NCBI RefSeq assembly: GCF_001305515.1
Contig: NZ_LJYW01000001.1
Coordinates: 4,607,642-4,671,641, forward strand
Reading direction: 5' to 3'
Length of the DNA: 64,000 bases
Origin: Prosthecodimorpha hirschii
Lineage (GTDB): Bacteria; Pseudomonadota; Alphaproteobacteria; Rhizobiales; Ancalomicrobiaceae
Of the stretch, positions 50,320 through 59,170 are shown one piece after another (position 1 is the first letter of the stretch; every line of letters begins with the position of its first letter). The notes under the pieces were generated by a model, which saw nothing but the letters and a program-made list of their open reading frames with translations, was not told the DNA's origin and ran no database searches. A program made the position numbers and the translations under genes.

Positions 50320-50338
50320 TGGTCAATTTTCTTGTCCA
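50320..50338. promoter_or_regulatory. TGGTC-type half-site cluster ahead of the lut regulator
   Basis: TGGTCAATTTTCTTGTCCA lies 111 bases upstream of the GntR start, in an AT-rich pocket. FadR-like GntR proteins favour TGGTC/GACCA arms. The first nine bases are the same as those of a perfect dyad in front of glcD (53839-53857), so the two may bind the same or related regulators. Confidence 0.4.
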
Positions 50339-50471
50339 CTGTCGCCTGCGGCGATAGTCGTCTTCGGCAAGGGGCGCCTGCGGCGATGGGAACCGGCGCC
50401 GCCATGGCGCGCGCGCCGCCGGGCGGGTAAACAGGGACGATCTCACCGCTCCAATTCAGGGAATGGCGCCG

Positions 50472-51833
50472 ATGGAGACCGAAGCCGCATCGCTGCCGAA
50501 CAGGGATCCGGATGTCCGGATCGCGGACGCCTGGTCCCCGGAAGCCCGGTCCTTCGAGCCGCATCCGCTGCGGGCCGAGATCCTCGGCGAGATCCATGCG
50601 CGCCCGTTCCGGCTGGTCAGCGCGCCGCGGGTTTTCTTGCATTACGCCTTCGAAGTCGTTCGAGGCGCCTCCAAACCGGACCGAATCGCTTTCAATGAAT
50701 TGTGCCGTGCGCAGGGCCAGCCCGGCCCGGGGCCGGATGCCCGCCACCATGTCATCCCCTTCGGCACCGGCACGCTGAAATGGGAGCGGCATGCGGAATT
50801 CACGACCTACAGCTGGGACGGCCCGCTGCCCGAGGGGGCGGCGCCCTTCGCCGAGCGGCCGATCGCCCATCCGTTCGGCTCGGGCTTCGTGCCGCCGGGG
50901 CCGCTCCTGGTCGCGGTCCGGCTCGACCTGTTGCGGCTCGGTGGCGATGTCGAATCGGTCGCCCATCTGTTCGACCCCGCCAGCCTGTGCGTCTCCGACT
51001 GCTTCGGCGGCTCGGCCGTGGCGGTCACCGATTTCCGCCAGGACGGCGACGGGCGCACCCGCATCCTGGCGATCGATCGGGGCCTGAACGACCAGCAGGC
51101 CGGCGGGCTGGCGCAGCGGCTGCTGGAAATCGAGACCTACCGCACCATCGCGCTGCTCGGCCTGCCCGAGGCGCAGCGGATCGGCCCGGACATCCGCCGC
51201 ATCGAGCGCGAACTGGCCGATATCGGCCACCGCATCCGATCGACCGACGGACTCGAGGCCAACCGCCTGCTCCTCTCCGACATCACCCGGCTGACCGCCG
51301 ATCTGGAGGCCGGGGCGGCGGAGAGCTCCTACCGGTTCGGCGCCAGCCGCGCCTATGACGACATCGTCAAGGACCGGCTCGGCGCCATTCACGAGCACCA
51401 TGTGCCCGGCTATGGCACCTGGTCGAGCTTCCTCGCCCGGCGCACCGGGCCGGCCATGCGCACCGTCCGGGCGACCCTGCAGCGGCAGGAGGACTTGTCG
51501 GAAAAGCTGAACCGGGCGGCACAGTTGCTGCGCACGCGGGTCGATATCGAGTTGGAGCAGCAGAACCGCGATCTGCTCGAATCCATGAACCGCCGCGCCC
51601 GCCAGCAGCTGCGCCTGCAGCAAACCGTCGAAGGGCTCTCGGTGGCGGCGGTCAGCTACTATGTGGTCGGGCTGATCGGCTACGTCTTCAAGGCGATGAA
51701 GGAAGCCGGCCGCCTGCCGGTCGACCCTGGCCTGGCGACGGGCCTCGCCGTGCCGGTGGTCCTGCTGGCGGTCGCCCTGGTCGTCCGCCGCATCCGCGCC
51801 GCTCATTCGGACGACGATCACACCGGGTCCTGA
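50472..51833 (+). CDS. DUF3422 family protein
   Basis: A 453-residue protein. The family block is the N-terminal RAEILGEIHARPFRLVSAPRVFLHYAF, later AIDRGLNDQQAGGLAQRLLEIETYR and GLPEAQRIGPDIRRIERELADI, then a coiled coil and two C-terminal hydrophobic helices (about 400-445), so it is probably anchored in the inner membrane with a large cytosolic part. Function unknown; common in alphaproteobacteria, often beside oxidative genes. ATG codons exist at 50463 and 50472; AGGGA ends directly at the first, so the second (9-base spacing) is more plausible. Confidence 0.85.
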   Translation: METEAASLPNRDPDVRIADAWSPEARSFEPHPLRAEILGEIHARPFRLVSAPRVFLHYAFEVVRGASKPDRIAFNELCRAQGQPGPGPDARHHVIPFGTGTLKWERHAEFTTYSWDGPLPEGAAPFAERPIAHPFGSGFVPPGPLLVAVRLDLLRLGGDVESVAHLFDPASLCVSDCFGGSAVAVTDFRQDGDGRTRILAIDRGLNDQQAGGLAQRLLEIETYRTIALLGLPEAQRIGPDIRRIERELADIGHRIRSTDGLEANRLLLSDITRLTADLEAGAAESSYRFGASRAYDDIVKDRLGAIHEHHVPGYGTWSSFLARRTGPAMRTVRATLQRQEDLSEKLNRAAQLLRTRVDIELEQQNRDLLESMNRRARQQLRLQQTVEGLSVAAVSYYVVGLIGYVFKAMKEAGRLPVDPGLATGLAVPVVLLAVALVVRRIRAAHSDDDHTGS

Positions 51834-51870
51834 TCGGATTTCGGTTCGTCTCCGGTCGCATCCGACATGA

Positions 51871-51898
51871 AAAAGCCGGGCCCCGCGGGACCCGGCTC
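51871..51898 (-). terminator. Intrinsic terminator of the cytochrome c gene
   Basis: On the minus strand AGCCGGG (51898-51892) pairs with CCCGGCT (51881-51875) with a GC-rich inner part, followed by TTTTT (51875-51871). It is 23 bases after the cytochrome c stop, and its position between two convergent genes also helps end the DUF3422 transcript. Confidence 0.85.
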
Positions 51899-51920
51899 GA
51901 ATTTCGCCAAAGGCGAAAAT

Positions 51921-52322
51921 TCACTTCTTCTTGCCGGAAGCGTCGAACTGCTTCAGATAGGCGATCACGTCCTTGACTTCCTCTTCCTTCTGGAGGCCGA
52001 CGAAGGACATCTTGTTGCCCGGCAGGTAGGCCTTCGGATTGGAGACCCACTTGGAGATATGCTCTTCGGTCAGGATGGTGCCTTCCTCGTTGGCCTTCTT
52101 CAGCGCCGGAGAATAGGCGTAGCCTTCGACGGCGCCCATCTTGCGGCCGACGACGCCGTTCAGCTGCGGGCCGACCTTGTTGGTCGCGCCTTCGCCGATC
52201 GCGTGGCAGGCCTTGCACTTGTTGAAGACCTTCTCGCCGTTCGCGGCATCGCCGTCGTCGGCCTTGGCAACGGAGACGGCAGTCAGGAAGGCAGCGGCGG
52301 CGATGGCCAGGAATTTCGTCAT
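51921..52322 (-). CDS. Soluble periplasmic class I cytochrome c
   Basis: A 133-residue cytochrome c precursor. Signal peptide MTKFLAIAAAAFLTAVSVAKA (cleavage near residue 21), one haem site CKACH, and the axial methionine in GNKMSFVG near residue 101; length and the KVGPQLNGVVGRK segment match the cytochrome c2/c550 class, small electron carriers between the bc1 complex and oxidases or photosynthetic centres. The start at 52322 has GGGAG at 8 bases; an ATG 15 bases upstream is possible but gives an acidic residue before the signal. It has its own terminator and no partner gene next to it. Confidence 0.93.
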   Translation of the reverse strand: MTKFLAIAAAAFLTAVSVAKADDGDAANGEKVFNKCKACHAIGEGATNKVGPQLNGVVGRKMGAVEGYAYSPALKKANEEGTILTEEHISKWVSNPKAYLPGNKMSFVGLQKEEEVKDVIAYLKQFDASGKKK

Positions 52323-52606
52323 AAGTTCGACTCCCATGAGGCGTTGGGTTCTCGGACACCCGGCCTGATCGCTCCCCGCCCGGAGTGCGATCGCCGGACC
52401 ATTCATTCGGATCGCCTCCGCGGAGTCCGAGCCCGAAGGCCGGATGCCGCCGCGATCGCGTTCTCTCCCGACATTCAGCGTCCTATCCGAGACGACGAGC
52501 GATCGGAACAAGGAATTTAGTCCAATTCCTGTCCAGCGACATTTGGAAGCAGCGGGTTTGCCCCGATGGTTCCGAAAATGTGACCGGCAACCCGCCTGCC
52601 GCAAAG
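52323..52606. other. 284-base gap between divergent-tail LysR and cytochrome c genes
   Basis: Both neighbours are on the minus strand, so this holds the cytochrome c promoter. I see no FixK/FNR box. CGGACACCCGGCCTGATCGC and nearby GC-rich sequence give no clear hairpin, and no small gene is supported. Confidence 0.5.
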
Positions 52607-53623
52607 TCAGTTCGCCACCAAGCTTGCAACTGGCTGACCGACAAGGCGAATCGGTTCCTCCGAGCCACCCGGTCGTTCCGTGGCGGCAGCCTCGCCGCCG
52701 GCTCCGTTCGGCAGCAGCAGCGCGAGGCCCTGATCCCAGTAGGGCGAGGGTCCGTAGAGCTGGGCCAGGAAGTCGATGAACACGCGCACCTTGGCCGGCA
52801 GGAAGCGCCGGCTCGGATAGACCGCATGAACGCCGACATGGCGCGAGGCGCGGTAGTGCGGCATGACCAGCCGCAGCCGGCCGGCCGACAGGTCGGGACC
52901 CACGTCCCAGGTCGAGCGCAGCGCGATGCCGAGCCCGGCCAGCACCGATTCCCGCACCACCTCGCTGGAATTGGTCTGGATCGGCCCGACCGGCTTGACC
53001 ATCACGATGCCCTCGGGACCCTCGAGCCGCCAATGGTCCTGCGGCGCGGCGGTCAGGCAGGCATGCTCGGCGAGATCGGCGATGGTGCGCGGCGTGCCGT
53101 GGCGTTCCAGATAGGACGGTGCGGCACAAAGCACGCGGTGGATCGGCGCCAGGCGGCGCGCGACGAGGCTCGAATCCGACAGTTCGGCGATCCGGATGGC
53201 CAGGTCGAAGCCGCCGCCGACGATGTCGACGAAATCGTCCGACAGGTCGAGATGGATGGCGAGGTCCGGATTCTGGACCAGGAACGGACCGAGATGCGGA
53301 GCGATGTGCAGCCGGCCGAAGGACGTCGGCGCCGACACCTTGAGGGTCCCGCGGGCCAGCGCCGAGCGACGCGACACGAAGGCTTCCGCCTCCTCGATCG
53401 AGGCCAGGATGGCGATGACGCGTTCATAGAAGCCGTGTCCGGCCTCGGTCAGCGAAATCTGGCGCGTGGTGCGCTGCAGCAGCCGCGTCCCGAGCCGGTC
53501 TTCCAGCCGGCGCAGGCGTTTCGAGACCACCGCGGGGGAAAGGCCCATCTCGCGGCCGGCGGCCGACATGCTGCCCGCCGTCACGACCCGGGCGAAGATT
53601 TCCATGTCCATGAAGTTGCTCAT
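52607..53623 (-). CDS. LysR-family regulator divergent from glcDEF
   Basis: A 338-residue LysR protein with an N-terminal helix-turn-helix (ARVVTAGSMSAAGREMGLSPAVVSKRLRRLEDRLG covers residues about 9-43; split into two helices), a CrgA/DsdC-type effector domain (TLKVSAPTSFGRLHIAPHLGPF, GGFDLAIRIAEL) and a 40-residue Gly/Pro-rich C-terminal extension. It is divergent from glcD with a 245-base gap, suggesting control of glycolate oxidase. The proven regulator of glc in E. coli is GntR-type GlcC, so this is inference from position only. Confidence 0.9.
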   Translation of the reverse strand: MSNFMDMEIFARVVTAGSMSAAGREMGLSPAVVSKRLRRLEDRLGTRLLQRTTRQISLTEAGHGFYERVIAILASIEEAEAFVSRRSALARGTLKVSAPTSFGRLHIAPHLGPFLVQNPDLAIHLDLSDDFVDIVGGGFDLAIRIAELSDSSLVARRLAPIHRVLCAAPSYLERHGTPRTIADLAEHACLTAAPQDHWRLEGPEGIVMVKPVGPIQTNSSEVVRESVLAGLGIALRSTWDVGPDLSAGRLRLVMPHYRASRHVGVHAVYPSRRFLPAKVRVFIDFLAQLYGPSPYWDQGLALLLPNGAGGEAAATERPGGSEEPIRLVGQPVASLVAN

Positions 53624-53838
53624 GGCGACCCCAATTCCATCGAATTCCGGCTTCGATCCCGCCTCGGGACCGGTTTGCCGTCTCGGCTTTCCGGTCGATA
53701 TACGGGGGCGGCTCGGATTCGGACCAATCAAGCCTGAAAATGTCCCACGCCGACGACGACACGCGCGAAATCCGTCGCGCGGCGCCCTGCCGGCGCTTGT
53801 CCGAGCGTGCGATTGTCCCGTAGATAGGCATCTGGATG

Positions 53839-53857
53839 TGGTCAATTAAACAGACCA
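53839..53857. promoter_or_regulatory. Dyad ahead of glcD
   Basis: TGGTC-AATTAAACA-GACCA (19 bp, exact 5-bp arms) ends 11 bases before the glcD start codon and overlaps the region where the ribosome-binding site begins. The arms equal the FadR-type TGGTC/GACCA, so a GntR/FCD regulator could repress glcDEF here. It shares TGGTCAATT with the site ahead of the lut regulator. Confidence 0.5.
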
Positions 53858-53868
53858 TCGGAGGGGCC

Positions 53869-55365
53869 ATGACCGCGCTGAGAATGCCCGAGCCGGATGC
53901 CGGCGTCTTCGCCCGGCGGGCCGAGATCGTTCGCAGGCTCGGCGAGATCGTGCCGGGCGAGGGCGTGATCGCCGACGCGCGCGGCCTGGCGCCCTACGAG
54001 TCCGACGGCGTCACCGTCTATGCCCAGGCGCCGCTGGTCGTCGTGCTGCCGGAGACCGTCGAGCAGGTCTCGAGGGTGCTCGCCTATTGCCACCAGGAGG
54101 GCATCAAGGTGGTGCCGCGCGGCGCCGGGACCTCGCTGTCCGGCGGCGCGCTGCCGCTCGCCGACGGCGTGCTGATGTCGATGATGAAGTTCAACCGGGT
54201 GCTGGACATCGACTTCCCGAACCGCTGCGCGGTCGTCCAGCCCGGCGTCACCAATCTCGGCATCACCCGCGCGGTCGAGCATGAAGGCTTCTATTACGCC
54301 CCCGATCCGTCCTCGCAGATCGCCTGCTCGATCGGCGGCAATGTCGCGGAGAATTCCGGCGGGGTGCATTGCCTGAAATACGGGCTGACCACCAACAACG
54401 TCCTCGGCGTCGAGATGGTGCTGATGGACGGCACGGTGCTGCGCATCGGCGGCAAGCATCTCGACAGCCCCGGCTACGACCTGATGGGCCTGATCGTCGG
54501 TTCCGAAGGCCTGCTCGGCGTCGTCACCGAAGTCACCGTGCGCATCCTGCGGGCTCCGGAGACCGCGCGCGCCGTGCTGGTCGGGTTCAATTCCAGCGAG
54601 GCGGGCGGCCAGACCGTCGCTGACATCATCGCGGCCGGCATCATTCCGGGCGGCATGGAGATGATGGACCGTCCGGCGATCCACGCGGCCGAGGACTTCG
54701 TCCATGCCGGCTATCCGCGCGATGCCGAGGCGCTGCTGATCGTCGAACTGGACGGGCCGGCCGCGGAGGTCTCGCACCTGATCGAGCGCGTCGCCGAGAT
54801 CGCGCGCGGCAACGGCTGCGTCGACCTGCGCGTCTCCAATTCCGATGCCGAGCGGCTGGTCTTCTGGGCCGGGCGCAAGGCCGCCTTCCCGGCGGTCGGC
54901 CGCATCTCGCCCGACTATCTGTGCATGGACGGCACCATTCCGCGCAAGGAACTGCCGCATGTGCTCGCCCGCATGCGCGCGATGGGCGAACACTACGGCT
55001 TGCGCTGCGCCAACGTCTTCCATGCCGGCGACGGCAACCTGCATCCGCTGATCCTGTTCGATGCCAACGTTCCCGGCGAACTCGACAAGGCCGAGGCCTT
55101 CGGCGCCGACATCCTGCGGCTCTGCGTCGAGGTCGGCGGCTGCCTGACCGGCGAGCACGGCGTCGGGGTGGAAAAGCGCGACCTGATGCCGGCGATGTTC
55201 GACGAGATCGATCTCGCCCATCAGATCCGGGTGAAATGCGCCTTCGACCCGAAACAGCTGCTCAATCCGGGCAAGGTCTTCCCGCAACTGCACCGCTGCG
55301 CCGAACTTGGCCGGCTGCATGTCCAGCGCGGCGCCCTGCCGCATCCCGACATTCCCCGCTTCTGA
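53869..55365 (+). CDS. glcD: Glycolate oxidase FAD subunit
   Basis: A 498-residue FAD-linked oxidase (VAO/PCMH fold) that oxidises glycolate to glyoxylate. FAD-binding parts include VVPRGAGTSLSGGALP (near residue 82) and SSQIACSIGGNVAENSGG; the C-terminal part has NVFHAGDGNLHPLILFD and GEHGVGVEKRDLM, all GlcD/D-lactate dehydrogenase-like. With glcE and glcF next to it, glycolate is the most likely substrate. The ATG at 53869 has GGAGGGG 3-8 bases upstream; an ATG at 53836 lacks one and would overlap the dyad. Confidence 0.95.
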   Translation: MTALRMPEPDAGVFARRAEIVRRLGEIVPGEGVIADARGLAPYESDGVTVYAQAPLVVVLPETVEQVSRVLAYCHQEGIKVVPRGAGTSLSGGALPLADGVLMSMMKFNRVLDIDFPNRCAVVQPGVTNLGITRAVEHEGFYYAPDPSSQIACSIGGNVAENSGGVHCLKYGLTTNNVLGVEMVLMDGTVLRIGGKHLDSPGYDLMGLIVGSEGLLGVVTEVTVRILRAPETARAVLVGFNSSEAGGQTVADIIAAGIIPGGMEMMDRPAIHAAEDFVHAGYPRDAEALLIVELDGPAAEVSHLIERVAEIARGNGCVDLRVSNSDAERLVFWAGRKAAFPAVGRISPDYLCMDGTIPRKELPHVLARMRAMGEHYGLRCANVFHAGDGNLHPLILFDANVPGELDKAEAFGADILRLCVEVGGCLTGEHGVGVEKRDLMPAMFDEIDLAHQIRVKCAFDPKQLLNPGKVFPQLHRCAELGRLHVQRGALPHPDIPRF

Positions 55366-55378
55366 AGGCATGCCGCCG

Positions 55379-56638
55379 ATGGCCGAGACCTATGCCCCGC
55401 GCGACGCCGACGAGACCCGGGCCTTCCTGGCCTGGGCGATGGCCGAGGAGAAGCCCGTCGAGGTGATCGGCCAGGGCTCCAAGCGTGCGATCGGACGACC
55501 GGTGCAGGCCGAACTGACGCTCGACCTGTCGGGACTTTCCGGCATCACGCTTTACGAGCCGGAGGAACTGGTGCTGTCGGCGCGCGCCGGCACGCCGGTC
55601 GCCGAGATCGAGGCGGCGGTTGCCGCCCGCGGCCAGGAACTGGCCTTCGAGCCGATGGACTACGGACCGGTTCTCGGAACCGCGCCGGGCCTGGGCACGA
55701 TCGGTGGGCTGTTGGCGACCAATCTGGCCGGCCCGCGCCGCATCTCGAAGGGGGCGGCGCGCGACCATGTGCTCGGCATCAAGGCCGTGTCCGGCCGCGG
55801 CGAGGCCTTCAAGTCCGGGGGGCGGGTGGTCAAGAACGTCACCGGCTACGATCTCGCGCGCGGGCTTAGCGGGTCCTGGGGCACGCTCGCGGTCCTGACC
55901 GAGGTGACCTTCAAGGTGCTGCCGCGCGCCGAGGCCTGCGAGACGATCCTGCTGCCCGGCCTGGACGACCGGCGGGCGATCGCTGCCCTGGCGGCCGCCA
56001 TGGGCTCCTCAACGGAAGTCTCCGGCGCCGCCCATCTGCCGGCCGACGCCGCGGTCGCGATCGGCGGTGCGGCCGGGGGGGCGGTCGGGCGCAACGGGCA
56101 ATCGGCGACCATCGTCCGCCTCGAAGGCGTGCCGGTGTCGATCGCGCACCGGGCCGACAGTCTGTCGCGCCTGCTGGCGCCCTTCGGCCGGGTCGAGCGC
56201 CTGGGCGGTGCGGAGTCCGAACCGCTGTGGCGGGCGGTGCGCGATGTTGCGGCCTTCACGCCCGACAGGGCGCCGGGGACGGTGCTCTGGCGCGTCTCCG
56301 TCGCTCCCGGCGAAGGTCCGTCGGTCGTGGCGGCCATGGCCAAGGCGGTGCCGGGGAGCCGGGCCTATTACGATTGGCAGGGCGGGCTGGTCTGGCTCTG
56401 CCTGCCTGCGGCGCCCACGGGCACCGGTGCGGCGGTGCCGGAAGCCGGTGTGGGGCCGGTGCGCCGTGCCGTCGCGGCCGCCGGTGGCGGTCATGCGACC
56501 CTGATCCGGGCGGATGCCGCGACCCGCGCCGCCGTGCCGGTGTTCGAGCCGCAGCCCGCGCCGCTGGCCGCGCTCGCCGAACGCCTGAAGGCGCAGTTCG
56601 ACCCGAAGGGCATTCTCAATCCCGGCCGGATGGCGTGA
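55379..56638 (+). CDS. glcE: Glycolate oxidase subunit GlcE (FAD-binding)
   Basis: A 419-residue FAD-binding subunit of glycolate oxidase. Typical is VEVIGQGSKRAIGRP near residue 25 (FAD PCMH start), GLGTIGGLLATNLAGPRRISKG and GRVVKNVTGYDLARGLSGSWG, and the C-terminal LKAQFDPKGILNPGRMA. Of two ATGs (55370, 55379) the second has AAGG at normal spacing. It lies 13 bases after glcD and 10 before glcF. Length is a little longer than E. coli GlcE (350) because of internal Gly/Ala-rich loops. Confidence 0.93.
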   Translation: MAETYAPRDADETRAFLAWAMAEEKPVEVIGQGSKRAIGRPVQAELTLDLSGLSGITLYEPEELVLSARAGTPVAEIEAAVAARGQELAFEPMDYGPVLGTAPGLGTIGGLLATNLAGPRRISKGAARDHVLGIKAVSGRGEAFKSGGRVVKNVTGYDLARGLSGSWGTLAVLTEVTFKVLPRAEACETILLPGLDDRRAIAALAAAMGSSTEVSGAAHLPADAAVAIGGAAGGAVGRNGQSATIVRLEGVPVSIAHRADSLSRLLAPFGRVERLGGAESEPLWRAVRDVAAFTPDRAPGTVLWRVSVAPGEGPSVVAAMAKAVPGSRAYYDWQGGLVWLCLPAAPTGTGAAVPEAGVGPVRRAVAAAGGGHATLIRADAATRAAVPVFEPQPAPLAALAERLKAQFDPKGILNPGRMA

Positions 56639-56648
56639 GGCGGAGCCG

Positions 56649-57992
56649 ATGAAAACCAACTTCACCCCCGCCCAGCTTGCCGATCCGGGCGTCGCGGAAG
56701 CCGAGTCGATCCTGCGCAAATGCGTGCATTGCGGCTTCTGCACCGCGACCTGTCCGACCTTCGCGCTGCTCGGCGACGAACTCGACAGCCCGCGCGGCCG
56801 CATCTACCTGATCAAGGAGATGCTGGAGAACGACCGGCCGGCCGATGCCGAGACGGTGAAGCATGTCGACCGCTGCCTGTCGTGCCTGTCCTGCATGACG
56901 ACCTGTCCGTCGGGCGTGAACTACATGCACCTGGTCGATCACGCCCGCGCCCATATCGAGAAGACCTGGAAGCGGCCGCTGGCCGAACGGATGCTGCGCG
57001 GCGTGCTCGCGACCGTGCTGCCGACACGGACCGGATTCCGGGCCGCCCTGCTCGCCGCCTTCTATGCCAAGCCCTTTGCCGGTCTCTTGAAATTCATCCC
57101 CGGCATCGGCCCGAAGCTCGCCGCCATGCTGGCCCTGGCGCCCTCGCGCATGGCCGGCCGTTCGGCGGCGGAGGCGCCCGGCGTGCATGGCGCGTCGGGT
57201 GTGCGGCGGGCCCGGGTCGCGCTCCTGACCGGCTGCGCCCAGCCGGTGCTGAAGCCCGGCATCAACGAGGCGACCATCCGCCTTTTGACCCGGCTCGGCG
57301 TCGAGGTGGTGGTGCCGAAGGGCGAGGGCTGCTGCGGCGCGCTGGTCCATCACATGGGGCAGGACGAGCGCTCCCATGCCCAAGCCGCGCGCAATATCGA
57401 AGCCTGGTGGCGGGAGACGCGGGAGGGCGGCGGCGCCGGCCTCGATGCGATCGTGATCACGGCCTCGGGCTGCGGCACGACCGTCAAGGATTACGGCTTC
57501 ATGTTCCGCAACGATCCGGTCTGGAAGGACAAGGCGGCGGCGGTCTCGGCGCTGGCCAAGGATGTCAGCGAGCTTCTGGTCGGGCTCGATCTGCCGGCCC
57601 GCGCGCCGAACGGGATCGTGGTCGCCTACCATTCGGCCTGTTCGATGCAGCACGGCCAGAAGATCCGCACCGAGCCGAAAACCCTGCTGCAGACGGCCGG
57701 CTTCACGGTCCGCGACGTGCCGGAGGGCCATCTCTGCTGCGGTTCGGCCGGCACCTACAACATTCTGCAGCCCGAGATCGCGACCCGCCTGCGCGACCGC
57801 AAGGTCGCCAATATCGAGAAGACCGCGCCGGACCTGATCGCCACCGGCAATATCGGCTGCATGACCCAGATCGCCGGCGGCACCGCAATCCCGATCGTCC
57901 ACACCGTCGAACTGCTCGACTGGGTCCATGGCGGCCCACTGCCCGAGGCGCTGGACGGGCGCCTGCCGGTATCGGCCGCGGCGGCGGAATAG
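56649..57992 (+). CDS. glcF: Glycolate oxidase iron-sulfur subunit
   Basis: A 447-residue protein that passes electrons from GlcDE to the quinone pool. N-terminal [4Fe-4S] motifs are CVHCGFCTATCPTF (near residue 25) and CLSCLSCMTTCPSG (near residue 78); two CCG-type domains follow, with GEGCCGALVHHMG and GHLCCGSAGTYNILQP. Complete and of usual length. It ends the glcDEF operon; a short GC-rich hairpin follows at 58013. Confidence 0.95.
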   Translation: MKTNFTPAQLADPGVAEAESILRKCVHCGFCTATCPTFALLGDELDSPRGRIYLIKEMLENDRPADAETVKHVDRCLSCLSCMTTCPSGVNYMHLVDHARAHIEKTWKRPLAERMLRGVLATVLPTRTGFRAALLAAFYAKPFAGLLKFIPGIGPKLAAMLALAPSRMAGRSAAEAPGVHGASGVRRARVALLTGCAQPVLKPGINEATIRLLTRLGVEVVVPKGEGCCGALVHHMGQDERSHAQAARNIEAWWRETREGGGAGLDAIVITASGCGTTVKDYGFMFRNDPVWKDKAAAVSALAKDVSELLVGLDLPARAPNGIVVAYHSACSMQHGQKIRTEPKTLLQTAGFTVRDVPEGHLCCGSAGTYNILQPEIATRLRDRKVANIEKTAPDLIATGNIGCMTQIAGGTAIPIVHTVELLDWVHGGPLPEALDGRLPVSAAAAE

Positions 57993-58324
57993 TCGCCGGG
58001 GCTCGAGCGGAGGGCGGCTCGGAGCCGCCTGGCGGCTCGATAACGCTTGGAAGGCCGGAAGCGCCGGGCGATCCGTAGGTGTTTGGTGTCTCGGAGCCAC
58101 TCCGGCAGGTCGTCGCAGAGGGCAGGCCTGATGGTCCCCGCAGGGCGATGCGCGCGCCGTGGGGGGAGGGATCCAGGCTGCCGGCCGGGCTCCCCGGGGC
58201 GGGGTGCCAAAGGCTTTGGGAGCATCAAATTCCTTTAGAATCCCGGCTCTTTGCGGGCCGATGCTAGCGTCTCTCATCGCATCCGAGCCGACGATATCGT
58301 CGCACTGCCGATGGAGAGCGCGTC
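57993..58324. other. 332-base gap after glcF
   Basis: No gene supported. GGCGGC-TCGGA-GCCGCC (58013-58029) can form a hairpin 21 bases after the glcF stop but has no T-run. Nearer the next gene, ATCAAATTCCTTTAGAATC is an AT-rich pocket (from 58223) that may carry the promoter of the next gene. Confidence 0.5.
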
Positions 58325-58693
58325 ATGACCGACGACCAGCAGGTCCAGCAGCTGATTTCCGATCTCGTGATCCGGTCTGCCGTACAGTTCGCGCAAGGCA
58401 AGGCGCGCGCCGACATCCTCGCCGCTCTGCAGTCCGACGGCTGTCCGCCGGATCTGGCGGCAGCGATCGCGAACCGGGGTCTGCAGATCAAGCGGCGCGA
58501 GTTCCGCATGCGCGGCCTCAAGGCGCTCGGCTTCGGTTGCGCGATGCTGGCGCTCGGTGCGGTCATCACCTTCGGCACCTACAGCGTCGCGGCTTCCGGC
58601 GGGGGCGGCGGCACCTATGTGGTGGCGACCGGCCTGTTCGGCATGGGTCTGGTCAGCATCGTGATGGGCGCCTGGCGCAGCGCGGTCGGCTGA
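58325..58693 (+). CDS. Small membrane protein of unknown function
   Basis: A 122-residue protein: a charged, helical N-terminal 60 residues (TDDQQVQQLISDLVIRSAVQFAQGKARADI, then KRREFRMRG) followed by two hydrophobic helices (GLKALGFGCAMLALGAVITFGTYSVAA and VVATGLFGMGLVSIVMGAW) joined by a Gly-rich turn. The layout suggests a hairpin membrane anchor with a cytosolic domain. No family recognised. Faces the next gene tail to tail with 63 bases between stops. Confidence 0.7.
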   Translation: MTDDQQVQQLISDLVIRSAVQFAQGKARADILAALQSDGCPPDLAAAIANRGLQIKRREFRMRGLKALGFGCAMLALGAVITFGTYSVAASGGGGGTYVVATGLFGMGLVSIVMGAWRSAVG

Positions 58694-58756
58694 CCGCCCG
58701 CGCGAACGGCGAACGGGCCGCGCGATGCCGCGGCCCCGATCGTGCTCCCGGTCGGG

Positions 58757-59170
58757 CTATTGCAGGTTCGACCTGGCCGCAGCCGCCGGCTTCGGGCAGC
58801 GCAGCAGGGCATGGCGCGTCTCGCCCTGGCGGATCTCGATCCGGTCCCGGCCCTTGACGATCAGGCGGCCGGCGATCGCATCGGCCTCGCCCTCCGCCTC
58901 GCAGGTCTCGTCCATCCGATAGTCGCCGGCCTTCGTCTGGCGCAGGGCGTCGATCCGGCACGAGGCGGCGAAGAACTCGATCCGGTCGCGCGTGATCTCG
59001 ACGCGGTCGTCATTGTCCGGCTTGGCGCAGGACGCCGCCTCGGTGGCCCAGAGCCCGGTCAGGGCCTCGGGCAGGCGGCCTTGGCCTGCCGAGGCCGGCA
59101 GGGCCTCCGCCGTGGCCAGAATGGCCGAAACCACGAAGAATATTTCAGGCGTGTTTCGAAGATGTTTCAT
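58757..59170 (-). CDS. Exported protein of unknown function with four cysteines
   Basis: A 137-residue protein with a plausible signal peptide (first 28 residues, hydrophobic EIFFVVSAILATAEALPASAG ending near Ala) and a mature part of about 108 residues bearing four cysteines (ASCAKPDNDD, AASCRID, ETCEAEG, LLRCPKP), so two disulfides in the periplasm are likely. The LTGLWATEAASCAKPDNDDRVEI pattern resembles a widespread periplasmic family with one beta-barrel-like domain, function unknown. Its start context is AT-rich and lacks a strong site. Confidence 0.7.
   Translation of the reverse strand: MKHLRNTPEIFFVVSAILATAEALPASAGQGRLPEALTGLWATEAASCAKPDNDDRVEITRDRIEFFAASCRIDALRQTKAGDYRMDETCEAEGEADAIAGRLIVKGRDRIEIRQGETRHALLRCPKPAAAARSNLQ

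Noticed and set aside
58223-58240. Half FNR-like sequence TTTGGGAGCATCAA near the small membrane protein gene
   Set aside because: Only the ATCAA half matches; the left half lacks TTGA.
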